NCBI RefSeq assembly: GCF_958295425.1
Contig: NC_081153.1
Coordinates: forward strand, 10,126,419-10,190,418
Direction of reading: 5' to 3'
Length of the DNA: 64,000 bases
Origin: Solea solea
Lineage: Eukaryota; Chordata; Actinopteri; Pleuronectiformes; Soleidae
Within the stretch, counting starts at the first letter, position 1. Every line of letters begins with the position of its first letter. The notes under the pieces are model-generated. The model was given only the letters and a program-made list of their open reading frames with translations. It searched no databases and was not told the origin of the DNA. The translations under genes and the position numbers were made by a program. Positions 47,753 through 61,050 of the stretch are shown piece by piece.

Positions 47753-47826
47753 AGGCGCCGGACCATGGTGGGCCGTCCGGGCCGAAAGGGGGCGCTGTGG
47801 GCGTGACAGGGCTGCACCGGTCTCAC
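47753..47826 (-). other. 5' part of the first coding exon of dlgap3
   Basis: The exon starts after a TTTTTGTGTCTCTAG acceptor, so at least one more exon lies upstream. These 74 bases are open in the dlgap3 frame (reading GETGAALSRPQRPL and on). They could encode an N-terminal extension, but similarity to human DLGAP3 begins at the MKGYH methionine, so 5' UTR is more likely. Confidence 0.6.
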
Positions 47827-50800
47827 CTAGAGACACAAAAAGGGAGACCATTAAAGTTATTTTAGATTTTACATCTTGGTATGGTATGAAGAAAAATAAA
47901 ATAAATGGTTAATTTCGCTATCAGTTAATTTCTTTACGAGGAAAACCACACAACGTACACAAGACGACACTTGATTTATGTGAAAAGTAATGACATGAAA
48001 ACAGTGGTTTCATACTTTAAAGATATGATTTTGAGTGGATACAGGTATATGCAGCTCATTTGACAACCTTGTGCTGTACTATACTGAATGTTTATGGGAG
48101 ACACAAAGGTCGGGGTGCAGCCGAGAGTAATTTAAAGCACGGCATGCAAATGAATCTCCCTCTGTAGACTGACTGACATCCACAAATTGAAAGTGATTTT
48201 TCTTTTTTTCTGTATGCGATTAACATTTTTATTGATGCCACACTTCATTTTTTTTACCCAACCAAAGACAAACAGTGCAATAGAGAGCATTTATCCCGCA
48301 GGCGACAATAAATGGCCACGGACAGCTTTCTTCTTCTCATCTGTCTCAGAGGCTGTCGGGCTGATAAATCAAGAATATTAGCCCTTTTTCTCCTTCTCTC
48401 ACATTGTCTCTTCAGTTTGCACTCCCATTTAGCAGCCCTCTTCTTCTCTTCTTGCCATTAATCGTTGTATTTATCAACCAAGCATTCCCTGCTGTCTGTC
48501 CGGGCATAGTCACAAGCATCTGTGCAACTAATTACAGACCCATTTCACATTTTGACGACACACAATATCCAGGTGGCCAGGCAGAAACCCAAACCCTGCT
48601 GAAGCCACCGTAGGATAAAGGTGCAGGAGAAGATGGGACAGGAAATGAAATAAATACACTCCGGTAAGCTGCAGCAAATGTGGGGCACAAAGTAAACCTC
48701 AAAGTAAACCTTATCACCAGGACACACTGGCTGCTGTAAATAAAACTGAGCAGAATGTGTGCTGCCTTTGTGTCACGTGGATGACTAAACTGTAATCACA
48801 CTGTAAATGTGGTCATCATGTATTTTATTGGACGGGCATTAATTGCTGCTGCTATAATCACATCCTCTATTAACCACAATAGCCAACGATGAATGAGTGA
48901 ATAATGAATCACATGCACACAAGCTGTTTTACAACACACACACAAGCAATTTCCATCTTTTCTCGATTTTGATTTAACTGAGATGAAACTACTCGATGTG
49001 AGCCAGAATTAAGCTGTTCGCCTGGAAGGGATTCTCTCTGCTCCTGCAACTGTGTTTGTGCTCGACTTTGCCGGCTCTCGCACAGAAATGAGAGATAAGG
49101 GACAGATGCTGGGATAATCAGTAAATTGAGCGTGGCTTGTTTGCCTTGACTGGGTGAATGAGAGCCACCAAAAAAAAAAAGGCTCCCCCACATACTGCCA
49201 TGTCATTGGTGTAGCCGTGACGACGGCCCACTCTAAGTCAGCATCCCTACCGTGGACAGTTTCCAGACAGCTGGGGCACCAGGACGGACCACGCCACATT
49301 GCAGTTGCAACACATCAAGTTCCAATGTCAGACTTTTGCTCTTACTTAAAAATATTGACAATGGTTATGTTTATTATATAAAGACATAAAATGAACATGG
49401 TGTGTATTGACTGCCAGTATTTTTACAAAAGTAAGGATACTATTCTCTGGACACGGAAGTGAAAGAACCTTCAGCCAAGGTTAGCTTGTTATTTGCATCA
49501 TGTGATGGTTCTCAGGTACTTTCCTCAAGCAGACACAATTTCACTCTCAATCTCTGCCTGTTGCTGACACGTGAAATAAACCACCTATAGTTCAATGTTT
49601 TATAAAAAAAACACAGTGTAACACCGGGTGTGTGTGGAGTGTCAAGTGGAGTGTCTTGTTTTCAAAGAATCTTTTGGGATTTAGTGACTGTTTTAAAGGT
49701 TAAAGGTAATATGACGTTTAAAGGAAACATGACAAGTTTTAACAGTAGAAAATGTGGATTGGAAAACACTGGTTAGATAATGATCAGTGCATATCCTCAT
49801 CCTCAAACATCAGCAGGAATTACAGTCAGATATATAAATATAATGACGAACACATGTCTCGTAATCCCCCTGAAAACATCATCAGACTATAGCTATTTAG
49901 TATTTTTTATGACTCTCTTCTAATATAAACCCTATAAATACAGATACTACACTGATTTCATACCTAAAATGTATTAGCGATGGATGTTTATTTTTAAGCC
50001 CAATTGTAAAAGATGTGAATCAGATTTTACGCCTTCATGTACGGATTTATTTTCTCTCTTTTTAACTGTGATCTGAGTTTTGAAGTACAAGTACTACACC
50101 AAGCAGCTTGTAGAGACAATGTGTCACACTTGCATGTGTGTGTGTGTGTGTGTCCCTGTTTATGAATAGCTGTCAACGTGAACAGCGCTGCTGTGCCTGG
50201 AGGACTATATTAAACCACGTTCTGTTTATTACGACGTGCTCGGCTTTGGAGCAGACTGCCGGCCAGGAAATGTCAATCACAGTGACACGCTCACGCCCGT
50301 CTGCGTGGCTGTGTGTGCGTGCACACACTCAAAAGACACCCACGTACGTCTGCACAGACGGGCAAGTGAAAAGAAGTAGAAAAGAAGTAGAAAAACAGGA
50401 GCGGAAAGTTGGGTCTCACTCTTCCTTATTTGCTTCTCTTTATCCATCACTCCACACGTCTCCCTCTCCTCCCAGTCTTCTCTCATGACCTACTTCTAAC
50501 CATCCCCCTGTCATCTCTCTCTCTCTCTTTCTCACACGAGACTCACTATGCTATCTCCCATCCTTTCTTTTTTTTTTCAACCTGTCAGTCCATCTGACTC
50601 TCTGCTTGTCATTACTTCCCTAATTACTAAGTTTGTTTCCATTTTTCATCTCATGGCCTCTATGGATCTGTCATCCATCAGTGTTCACTCCTCTTCCTCT
50701 TCCTGTCAGATACCCAAGGGTAGGATGCGTTTTTTAACACACACAAACACACACACTGGTTTTCATGACTTCAGAGGACACTGCATTGATTTACATTCAT

Positions 50801-52180
50801 TTCCTTACTTCCCTTTAACTTAACCATGATTACTACTGGCTTAATCTTAATCCTAACCTTGACCTTCATTTAACCCTAACCTCAGCTTAACCTTAAAACA
50901 TGTCTTAACTTTAAAATGTAGACATTTACACTTTGGGGACTTGCTTTTTGTCCCTATAAGGAAGTCAAATCCTCCTAATGTGATTGTTTAAACAGATTTA
51001 GGTCCCCACAACATTAGTAATACCTGGACCACACAAAGACTTTCAAGGTGCTTCGGTTCTTTTTCAGCTTCTTCCTTCATGAATCCCCCTCTTGTGTTTT
51101 CAGATATCTCTATTCACACGATTTGTACGCCACGTATTTCTCTTTTCTTCCCATCTTTCCATTTGCCTTTTAACAAAAAAAAAACACCCACCCCTCTTTC
51201 TTCTGTGTGTGTGGCAAGAAGCAGCTCAGCGGAGAGAGCTGGCGCTGTACAGCATGCTGTCATTGTCTAACACTGCTTGGCATCAACATGATTGTTACAT
51301 AGGAGCGGTTTCATTTGAAATATTAATGTGATTATTGCAGCTGCTCTGACCCACTTTGCAAACAGCTGGGTCCGTCCCCTCGCTGCTGTCTCTGCGCGTA
51401 GTGGATCACAGGGTGAAATACTGTAAATTCATGTCTAAAAAAAAAAAAAAACCCTCACACAAATTAAGCCATAGAGAAAATATTTAGCCTTGGTTTATAC
51501 TATGAAATCATCATAACAACTTTCAGTGATAATACTTCATATGAAGACAGGTTTTATTGTTGAGGTTCTTATTGTACCGACATAAGTCTGCCAGGGGGGA
51601 AAAAAAAATAAAACCATAACGACAAAGCTAAGACTGGTAATTTATGTCCGAAACCGTTTTAAAATGATTTGTCGAAATCCTCTTCACATGCTGATAGCCA
51701 TCAATAAATAAAGTTGTTGACGGTTGAGGAGGTGGAGCTGTGGGAACAAATGCTCCCCTCAGCAGAGTCATTGTGACAAGTGTTTTTGCTGTAGATGTAT
51801 TTTAATATTCATGTGAAACCATAAACTGTGAATAAGTCGAGCAGGGATGCACCTGCTGACGGTGAAATGACATCACTTTCGGTGAATACGTTAAAAATGT
51901 CGTGTAAAATAATAATTAGGTTGAGTGACTCTAACTTCTCCAAAAATGTACATTAAAATCGTTTCCTTTTTCTTTCTTTTTTTTGGCTTCCAGGCAGCAA
52001 TAGAGGACAATAGGAGACAATCATTTGGACTTTACAGCCACAATCTTGGCTTTTGCTGATTCGGGCTGACATTGTGCGGCGGTGATATTGTGTGCTGGAA
52101 CAGCAGCTGTTCGACTGCTGATACAATGAACCGAGCTGCAGCATGGTCAGGGGCAGATATGTCGACTCATTCAAGAACAC
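47827..52180. other. Non-coding, upstream of dlgap3 coding region
   Basis: No gene is supported. It is probably dlgap3 5' intron or flank. 50750-51020 contains TAACCTTAACC-type degenerate repeats followed by TTTTTGTCCC and CCCCACAACATTAGTAATAC, a pattern I recall from a common dispersed fish repeat. Confidence 0.4.
50750..51030 (+). mobile_element. Dispersed fish repeat fragment
   Basis: Rich in CCTAACCTTGACC-like strings and ending in GTCCCCACAACATTAGTAAT followed by ACCTGGACC. It resembles an interspersed repeat seen widely in fish. The family is not assigned. A related TAACC-rich stretch lies at 2790-2935. Confidence 0.4.
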
Positions 52181-52210
52181 AAGAAGGTGAACAGCGCTGT
52201 TCACCTTCTT
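52181..52210. repeat. Perfect 30-bp palindrome without spacer
   Basis: AAGAAGGTGAACAGC (52181-52195) is followed at once by its exact reverse complement GCTGTTCACCTTCTT (52196-52210). The symmetry ends beyond these arms. It could extrude as a cruciform or mark an inversion junction. Confidence 0.95.
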
Positions 52211-55200
52211 CTATTCTTCCTGTACACTATAGAAGTCAAGTCAAACAATGACAAAGTTTTCATTAGTCTGGTATTTTCTTCCATATGTACCAGCACAGAT
52301 TTGCTATATGAACCACGGAAGCTCTGTACATCCATAATACTGAGCAGGACAGACAATAGTGAGATGTGTAAATATGGGGATGGGGGAATAATAGGGCTGG
52401 CTCAGCTGCGTGTTGGCGTCCACTTCCATCATCATCAGCCAGAAAAACATGGATGCTGGGAATCTGGCAGAAGGATTCATTTGTGCCTCTCAGCTTTTAG
52501 CCATGAATGATCTATTTTCATTTTTCCACACGCCACACACACACTTCTGTGGCAGCCGGGTAACTGTTAACCCATCGCAGTCCTGAAAGAATCAAGAGAA
52601 TCAAGGGAAATGAGGAACATTTCAGGGGTCAACTGCAAAAAAAGGACATTTCAGTGCAGAGGTCATCACTCCAACATGGAACGAGTGAAAATATAAAGAA
52701 AAAAAATCTTTCTTATCCATTTTCGATGAAGATGAAGTGGGAATTGGCACATGTCAATCTACAAACATGGCAGTGCATGTACTAATGTGCGCTCACATGC
52801 ACAATCTGGGCATAAAAATAGGTTTAGGTGGCTGACAATGGACTGTATCTCGAGATGCCAACGAGGAGCAGCGAAGAGTGACAGACGGGGAGAACGGGGC
52901 AGGAATGCAGCAAGAAGGATTAAGAGTAAATACAAAAGCGAGAGGCAGAGAGTATGAGAGACCGTGTGTGTGTGAGAGACAGAGAGAGAGAGATACAGAA
53001 GGTGAGAGAGAAGGAGAGAGAGAGATGATGGCCACAGCACAGGGGAAATATGTTCCCATCATACGGGTAAAATTGAAGAGTGCCGAGGGGGCAATCTCCC
53101 AGTCTCCTCCTCCTCTTGCCCTGTTTTTCCATCTCTTAGCCTTCTCATCCACAAACTCCTTTTATCCTTCCACGTCTCCTCCTCCCTTATCTTCCATTCT
53201 TTCACTTCCAATCCTTTCCTACCAGCTCGCTAACAAGGAGAACTCTTGCTGCACGGATCACGTCATGGCCCTCAAAATGAAGTTAACGTGTAAAAAAAAA
53301 AAGCATATGTGGTGTAATCTCAAATATCCATTGCTTTGATAAAGTGAAAGTGACGAAACAGATTAAGCATACATTGTAGCTGTATGTTTGTGTCACTGAA
53401 AACAGCCTGAGAGGGCGCCTGACTGTGACTTAATGAGAGGGAAAATACCAACATCACTTAGCAGAGTGTTGCTTGTTAGTAATTGGCCTGTGTTTCCTCC
53501 CTGCACTTCACGTAGGATGAGAGGACTGTGGTGGAGATAGAGAGTGTCGGTAACCTTCTGCCGGAGAGAGGGCTCATCCTGCAAAACACAAGCTGCAGCT
53601 CTCACACTCTAATTTGGACATCACTCTGCATTTTCAGCTGAAACACTAGCTATGTGTTCCCCTCTCTCCTTTTTGCCTCATATCACTGGTCACTGCTTCC
53701 ATTTCTTGCTTTTCTCACTCTCTCTTTTAAACCTTAAATACCTAAAACATATAGCCTAGAAGCGTGTCTAGTATTAAGATACTGAAACAATTATAACGTA
53801 CTGACTGACTATCACATGCATTATTATCGACCAAACTCTATTCTTAAGTCGAGACTATGTTTTCATTTAGGAATTTTGTTTGGGAATAACTTTGCCTTCT
53901 CAGCTTTGCCGTTGTGTTTCTTAAGCTGGCAGACACACCGGTTTTCTCTTTCTGTTTTTTGCAGCCGTGGATGATTATCAATTATCATCTTTTGCTCACA
54001 TTCTCACTCTCGCTCCACAAACACAACACACTTTGGCTGCTGCCAAAAAAAATGTCAACTTTGCCAGCGTGAAGAAGACAAAGTGTTTAAAGGAGAACAG
54101 AACAGATTTCACACATCCGAGAGTGCTTACAGGTCGAAGAGAGTACAAGTACGAGAGCATGAGTGAAAGAAAATATGTTGTGGGTTCATTTTGTGGACAA
54201 AACTTGACTTGAATGACATATGTATGGAAGAATAAAGATGATATCTACTGTCCATTGTGAGGCAGATAATGTCACAGGAGTGCAATGCTCAATGAGTGGA
54301 GTCCTCTTTTTTTTTTAAGTGACGTCTTTATGGACACTGGGTGACAGCTGCTCGTAATGCAAACACACAAGGTCAGCTCAGGGACAGGCGCGATTGAAGA
54401 CAAAAGGAATACCTGCTGAAACGCAAGCATTTGATGAAGTTGTGGAGCCGTGGTTGACTGACAGGTGATCACAGAGAAGGAGGAAAATCACGACAGGACG
54501 CATTTCAGCAGCAAACAAAATCCGAAAGAGAGGTAACGCACAAATTACAGTGTGACAGATTGTTTCAGCAGCCGACACGCAGCATGCAGCACTTCAGAAT
54601 TCTGCACATACAGCACATGGCAGAACAAGCTGCAGCTACAGTAAGTCCACAGATGCAAATCACAGACAGTGTTGCTAGGTTACTTGGTGAACTAGGTTAC
54701 TACTATGTGGAACATATGTGCACAAATCGTATTCGCCACAAACGAGAGCTCGAGCGAGTGTGTAGCAGTTGTCTTCTGGGATCGATTATGGTGACGATCC
54801 TCAGCTTGTCCTACAAAGGTTCCACCCTCAGGAGAAGGATGATGAAGATCTTGAATTATTTTCAAATACAAATGTGAGCAATGACACAAATGTCAAAAAT
54901 ACAAGCAACATGTATGTGTGTTATTTGCATAATTTATGTGAGTATGTGTGTGGTAGCTTATGCCGCTGCTTTGAAGTGGGTTTGCCATGATGTACATTAG
55001 CTTCAGGGCACAGCGAACACAAAGGTGTGCTACCTCCTTTCCTTTGCTTTCCTTTCCTTTCCTTTATATTCTTTATCAATATCACATTTCCCTCCTTTTT
55101 CTTGCTACACCTACTTATTAAAAGCAAACTAATATTCATGCCAAAAGTGCATTCTGCAGAACTAATATTAAACAAATGGAGAAGGCTTACTAATACTTAA

Positions 55201-55414
55201 TCCCATTCAGGTGCATGGAAAATAATTTAACGTTCAACCTGGATAAATCGCAAGTGTTTACTTCATTTAGTTAAAAGGAGGGCTCAGTATCTGCCGTGCC
55301 ACATGCTGCATGAATCAATAGCTTAATGGATTTTTACACACTCACACACACACACACATACACACACACAAAAAGATGAAAACTGTTTTTTACTGAGAGG
55401 CGGTGTGGCACTCG
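52211..55414. other. Non-coding interval
   Basis: No gene is supported. It contains a GAGA-rich stretch near 52930-53030, a pyrimidine-rich stretch 53095-53225 and short AC/GT runs. Long open frames here are low-complexity. Confidence 0.4.
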
Positions 55415-55479
<65 letters not shown>

Positions 55480-55480
55480 G
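55415..55480. repeat. (GATA)n microsatellite
   Basis: About 16 uninterrupted TAGA/GATA tetranucleotides. Confidence 0.97.
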
Positions 55481-55559
55481 TGAGTAGCCAGAGTAAAACT
55501 GTGCCTCACATAACACCATAACACACATACCAGAGCAGTACAATTACCCTACTGAACAA

Positions 55560-55655
55560 TAATCCATCCATCCGTTTTCTGTTGCTTTACCCTCCACATA
55601 TGAGGTTCGCAGGGGGTGCTGTGTCAATCTCAGCTGACACATGGCGATAGGCAGA
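55560..55655 (-). mobile_element. SINE tail fragment, minus strand
   Basis: ATCCATCCATCCGTTTTCTG, then CAGGGGGTGCTGTGTCAATC and TCAGCTGACACATGGCGATA, match the reverse complement of the tail of the SINE at 12648, including the simple tail repeat. Confidence 0.6.
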
Positions 55656-56821
55656 TTTCATTAAAGCAATATCATTTAGGATTGAGCCACTATTTCTGAC
55701 ACGGTATCTCATGGAACCTTTATATTGGTGCTCACTACACTGGGGACTGTTTTAGCCAGAACACCCTGGAAAATTACAATTATCTGGACTGGACTTTAAT
55801 TCACTGCAGCTGAGAGGCTACAACACAAGCGCCTCTCCCACATCAACAATTTAATAACTAAGTTAAGTAACTTTGTTTGTGCCTCTTTGGTTGACAAACT
55901 GATGGTGACATGGTGGGTTGCCACTTGGTCAGAAACCGAGGGTTTGGACAAACAGACGCCTAAAGATGCTGCTAAATGAAAAGTAAAGCTATCATTTATC
56001 AGAAGGATTCCCCAAAGAACTTTAATGAACCTCAAATACAAAAATTCAAGTTCAAACGCCTTGTAGTTTTGTAAACATTCCACTTAAGACTTAATTTGGG
56101 TCGGGTTTGTCTCACAGGACTTAATCTGTCTTGTTTACAGAATACTAATAGCCCTCATGGACACAAAAACATCTCAAGAATATTGCACCCACATTTCACC
56201 AAAAACTGATCCATATGTTTCCAAGACATTCAGGGTTTTGTTTATTTTTTCCCTGGAGGTGAGTAGTGTTTGCAATCACGTTATTCTACGTCTAAAATAA
56301 TCGATTTAACTTTGTGACAGATGTTATCATTGCTGTAAGCATGGCTGCGCTTGTTTTTATTGTACTCGCTTGTGTCAAGTGTGTAAGAGAAAGAGAAAGG
56401 CGCGAGGGCGGAGGAGGAAAACCTTGAAATCCAGCGCGTCACATCCAAAGGTTTTGGCTGTGTGCCATGTGAATGTATAATTCTGCTCACTCCATTCATA
56501 TTCAGCACAGAGCACCCTGCACTTCTATTAGCCTAATATTATCCAAATCAAATTAACTGAGGGTAATTTCATTGCTGTAATAGATACGATCTAATATGAT
56601 ACGCACGCTGGCATGTAGGCTGTTGCTTCCAAAAGACAGATAGTCACCCACGGGTGATATCTGACATTTAACCGTGTCATTTAAAATCATGTACACACTG
56701 CATTTAGATTGTATGAATTGGTATTTTGGTCTATAGCTGTCCCCCCCCCCCTCCCCCCCCAAAAAAACTCCACACAGTCCGCAGTGTTATAAATACAAAG
56801 GTCTCCTCATTCATTCCTGCC

Positions 56822-56852
<31 letters not shown>

Positions 56853-59800
56853 GGTAGAGAGAGTGCGAAATGGAGTGACATTCAGAAGTCATTCAGTGAG
56901 AATGCAGACAAAAGAATAAGTATTGCTCAGGAGAAGTGGAAAAAGTACTTTGCCGTTGTTCCCCATCTCATTATGAAGTACAAAATCAGTGCAATCTAAC
57001 CAGGCAGAACAATGAAACCAGAAGAGCATGAGAATGAAGAGGGGAGGGAAAACAGGAGATAATGAAGACTTCATTAATCAGCGCTGATACGAGCCACCGT
57101 TTGTCATCGCGTTGCTGAAACCAATACAAATTCCACAGCTTAAAAAAAACGCCTGATTGTGGAAAGTTTTGCACAGGACGCCACACTCGCATCATCTCAG
57201 AGTGGAACTTCCGTGTAGTGTGTGCTTTAGATTACAATAGCTCAATGGGGTAGAAGTGGAAGTGTTTGTGACTCACTGCTCCTTTGATATTTATAGCACT
57301 GACAACTGCTGGTTCAGTAAAATGTTTGTGAGACAGATCTAATAAATGCATTGTAAAGAAAACATGAAGGAAAGTGGCAGCGTTACTTTAGGCAATGTAA
57401 TATATAATAATAATGCAAGTTCACTTTGTTTTTGCACGGATCACTTGAGAGCCACGTAATGCCCGCTTTTCCAAGATAACTACTCGGTTTGGTATCAGAC
57501 ACGTTGTCTGCACGAAAACTGCCACGACGCCGTTTTATACGCGACACAAACACACAAATTAGTGATCATTAGAAATCTCGCTAAATACACCAGACTCCTG
57601 TGTTAAATGTTGAGAATTTAGAAATGTCATTGCTAAATGTTGCCGATTGACAACTGTTTTGAGGATTTTGAAGTCTTTTTGAACCGATCTGCAGTTCGGC
57701 ATTGTTCGTTTTCATTCCTGTGTCGGACATCACAACCCACAGCCCAGCGGCCAGCAGTCTGTCGACGTCACATTTTAGAGCCAAACCCAGCCTTAGCTAC
57801 AACTATATCATGGAAAAGCGCAATGATGCATGGTTTTATAGTATGTCATTAAAAGCTGGAAATACAAATAGCATTATATACACTGGGTGAAGGTGTTACA
57901 AGCTGTGGCGATAAAGAAGTTACCAGCCACTACACAGTGTGTCAAAACACACGTCCTCATCATTTGCCTGCTGGTGGTATATGTATCATGTCTCGACAGT
58001 GACAGTTACATCGACAGCGCTGTCTTATCTGGAGACTGTGCTGCTGTATCCACTGGCGTACTGCTGAGGGTTCAAAAACAAGGAGCTGTTCAGAGATTTG
58101 TCTTGTTTACAGAGTGGAAGGTGCTGGGCTTGTGGGCTCAGAAACTGCTGGGAGCACAACCGAGAAAAAGTTCTTGTCAGGTCTGAGCATGTACATATTC
58201 AAATCTCCGAAACAAACAAACACAACGGTACTGGATGCAAGTTTACCTAGTCCCAGTCTGCCTTGAAACACTGCTTGCAAACTCGTATTTACTTGGTTCG
58301 TTATTACCTATTCCTTCTCTCTGGGAAGAGGTCACTTCCTGACGTGACTCCAGTGCAGAAATGGCAGCGCACGACAAGTCCTTGCTGTGTGCTCATGTGT
58401 ATTTCAGTCCAGTCAAAGCTAAAACGTGGCCGCAGCAGGCTGACCTACTCAAATGAAGTGGCTTTATCTCTGAATACCCTCCTCTGGATACACAGTGAGA
58501 TATGCACTTTTGATATGTCTAACACAGACTTTCTGAAAGTAGCTTTGGTTAAATTTTGGATTTTTACCACAGAGCACAATATTTTCATTGGACATTACTT
58601 TCTCAACAACTGCTGGAAACAATTATGGCAAAAAAAGTGGCTTTTTGTACAAATGTGAACCTAACTTACTGCATTGTTAGCAACTGTTTATTTCTTCTTC
58701 CTGGTAGAGGAATATTTTTAACACAGTTGGAGAATTACCGTATGACTGACTCTCCTGACTTGAATGAAATCAATGTGAGACCAGGAGGTCATCAATTTTA
58801 AAGGTGAAATATGTAAGAAATCTACTATATTCTATATTATATTTTCATTTGCAGGCCACAAACTGTGTTTACGTTTCAGTTTGTGGTGTTTCGGTCTGTC
58901 GTGCCACCAACAGTTCAGCTGGCGATACCTCATTTAGAATCAAAATCACTATCTCTGATGAAAAAAAAAAACAGGCTTAGTGTGATAATGAAATTCGGCT
59001 ACAACACGCGCTTGATGAATGGGGCCTGTTGTATCTCTGCCGTGCCTTTAAAAAAGTCTCCGTTCTTGTTGAGCCAACTTCAGATCCACAGATAATCGGC
59101 ATCATGGAAGAAGTGGAGTGGAGAGGAAAACGCTAATGAGTGCTAATGAGGAGAGAACTGATGGAAACAGCCACTTGATTACCTGTCTGACTCAGTAATG
59201 GAAGACACTGTACTCATGATTAGTGAGTTTCCAAAAGTGCATGAGAGTCTATAGTGCAGACTCTGCGCCTTCATCAGTCGCATTTTTCAACAAATGGGTC
59301 GTTTTTTTTCCCCGCCGTTTATGGGACCTGTGTTGCAAACTGAGGGACTTTTTCATCATTTTAAATGTCAAGCTGCTCCGCGGGTCTGCAAATAATGTGT
59401 GTTCATGTGCATATTTACATGTGACACTGTCTACACAGAGAGAAGAGCCACAAGCCCCGAGAGAACCCGACACCTAGCGTCAGAAAGTGTAGGGATGGCA
59501 CAGAGGAACAGTCTAAGCTCATATTCAGAGGACTTTTTTTTTTTTACAGACTCTGTGCGACTGACAAGCCATCTGTGACAAACAGAACAAGTGTACACAA
59601 AATAAGCAAAGTAAAACCAACTTTAACTCAAAGTACACATTTTTAGATGAGTCACAAGTTTAGATCTGCTGCAGATATCTTTATGATGGAAACACAGCCT
59701 CTTTTAACTTCAGGGGAGACTTTTCTTTCATAAGGCTGATGAGGAGGGGAAAAAAGAACCTGTATTCGAGTACATGCATTGAGCACTGAGCACCTTCATC

Positions 59801-60920
59801 TGAATGTAGCACCTTGCAGGAGTGAATCAAAGTAATGCTTCTTCTGAATGGTCCAAATGAATTATTGCCCAATATAATGCAATGGATTTTTCATTGTTTG
59901 TCTTCTGCTTTACGATGATTGCCAAATGGAGTTAGTAGCTTAGCCACGTTTTTATTCCCTCCACATCCCTGGCTGGAAAATAAGCAGAGAGGAAGAGAGG
60001 AGATTCATTTAGCAGCAGCACTTTCAAAATTAATAGTATTTTATTTTTCTTCCTGCGGAATGCTCATCTTCCCCAACTTCTATGCAACCACAAGCACGAG
60101 CAGTTGTTCATTCAGACCTTATAAATAAAGTATGTTACTGTCACTGTATGATTGTCAGTATTTTAGCTACTTGATGTTCATTTAATCTCATTTTTGGAAC
60201 CTTAGAACCAAAGAGCAATTTAGTTTCAATATACGTGAATATGAAGCATCTTGTAAAAGTTCAAATAGCAGAGATTCACTTAGAGGCACAAGTGCTCCAA
60301 CTCTTTTTTTTTTTTTTTTTTAATAGAAGTGATTCTGCAGAGCACTGTTCTGTCTATTTGTGATGTGATTTTTTGAGGATTTTGAACTGTGGCAGCACTG
60401 GCCCATGTAACGAAAGCATCATCTTCAACTGATGGACATATAAAACACATTCTCCCTGTAGCACTCCTGCTGTTTCAACCGGCACTCTGCTGCTGCTGCT
60501 GCTGCTGCTCCTCACTTATATTAACAACTTCAACAGATCCATCCGTTACCAAAAAAAAAAAAAAAAAAGTGGCACCCATACGAGTGCAAATACAAAAGCT
60601 GATACAGTGTAAACTGGCACCTGGAAGAGGTTGAAGGTGTGTGCAGTTACACCTTCATGGATGGTTGAAATCTTTTGCTGGAGCATAGTGTGAAAATTGT
60701 TCATTTTAAGTGCTCAATCTGGCTCCAACCATTATGATCAACTTTCTCATCTTATCACATTGTCACTCCTTGTTCAGGTATAAATTTGGGAAATAACCTT
60801 CATACAATGTAATATAAAATCTTGGCTTAACATGGTGGTTCTTTGGGAATGACTACAAATCACAAATGAATCTGAAGTGTGCTACAAGCACGCCGCGATG
60901 AGTATAAACCAAGCCTGATT
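55656..60920. other. Non-coding interval
   Basis: No gene is supported. Simple repeats include a C/A-rich run at 56740-56767, GA at 56821-56865 and CTG at 60487-60509. Open frames are short and lack any recognisable domain. Confidence 0.4.
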
Positions 60921-60927
60921 ATTCTCC

Positions 60928-61050
60928 ATGTTTCCTCCCACAGTCCAAATAGATTGGGGTTATACTAATTGGAGACTCGACATTAACCATAGGTGTCAAT
61001 GTGTGTGTCTTTGTATGTTGGCCGTGTGCTAGCCTGGTACAAGGCTCTGC
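60928..61050 (+). mobile_element. Old SINE fragment
   Basis: TCCATGTTTCCTCCCACAGT followed by CCAAATAG, CATTAACCATAGGTGTCAAT and GTTGGCC resemble the middle of the SINE at 7435, but highly diverged. Confidence 0.5.

Noticed and set aside
47753..47851. Upstream methionine extending the dlgap3 open frame
   Set aside because: The extra residues MVSLFVSL lie across a clear splice acceptor (TCTCTAG), so they are intronic.
52878..53339. 153-residue plus-strand frame
   Set aside because: Built from GAGA and pyrimidine-rich simple sequence; no recognisable domain.
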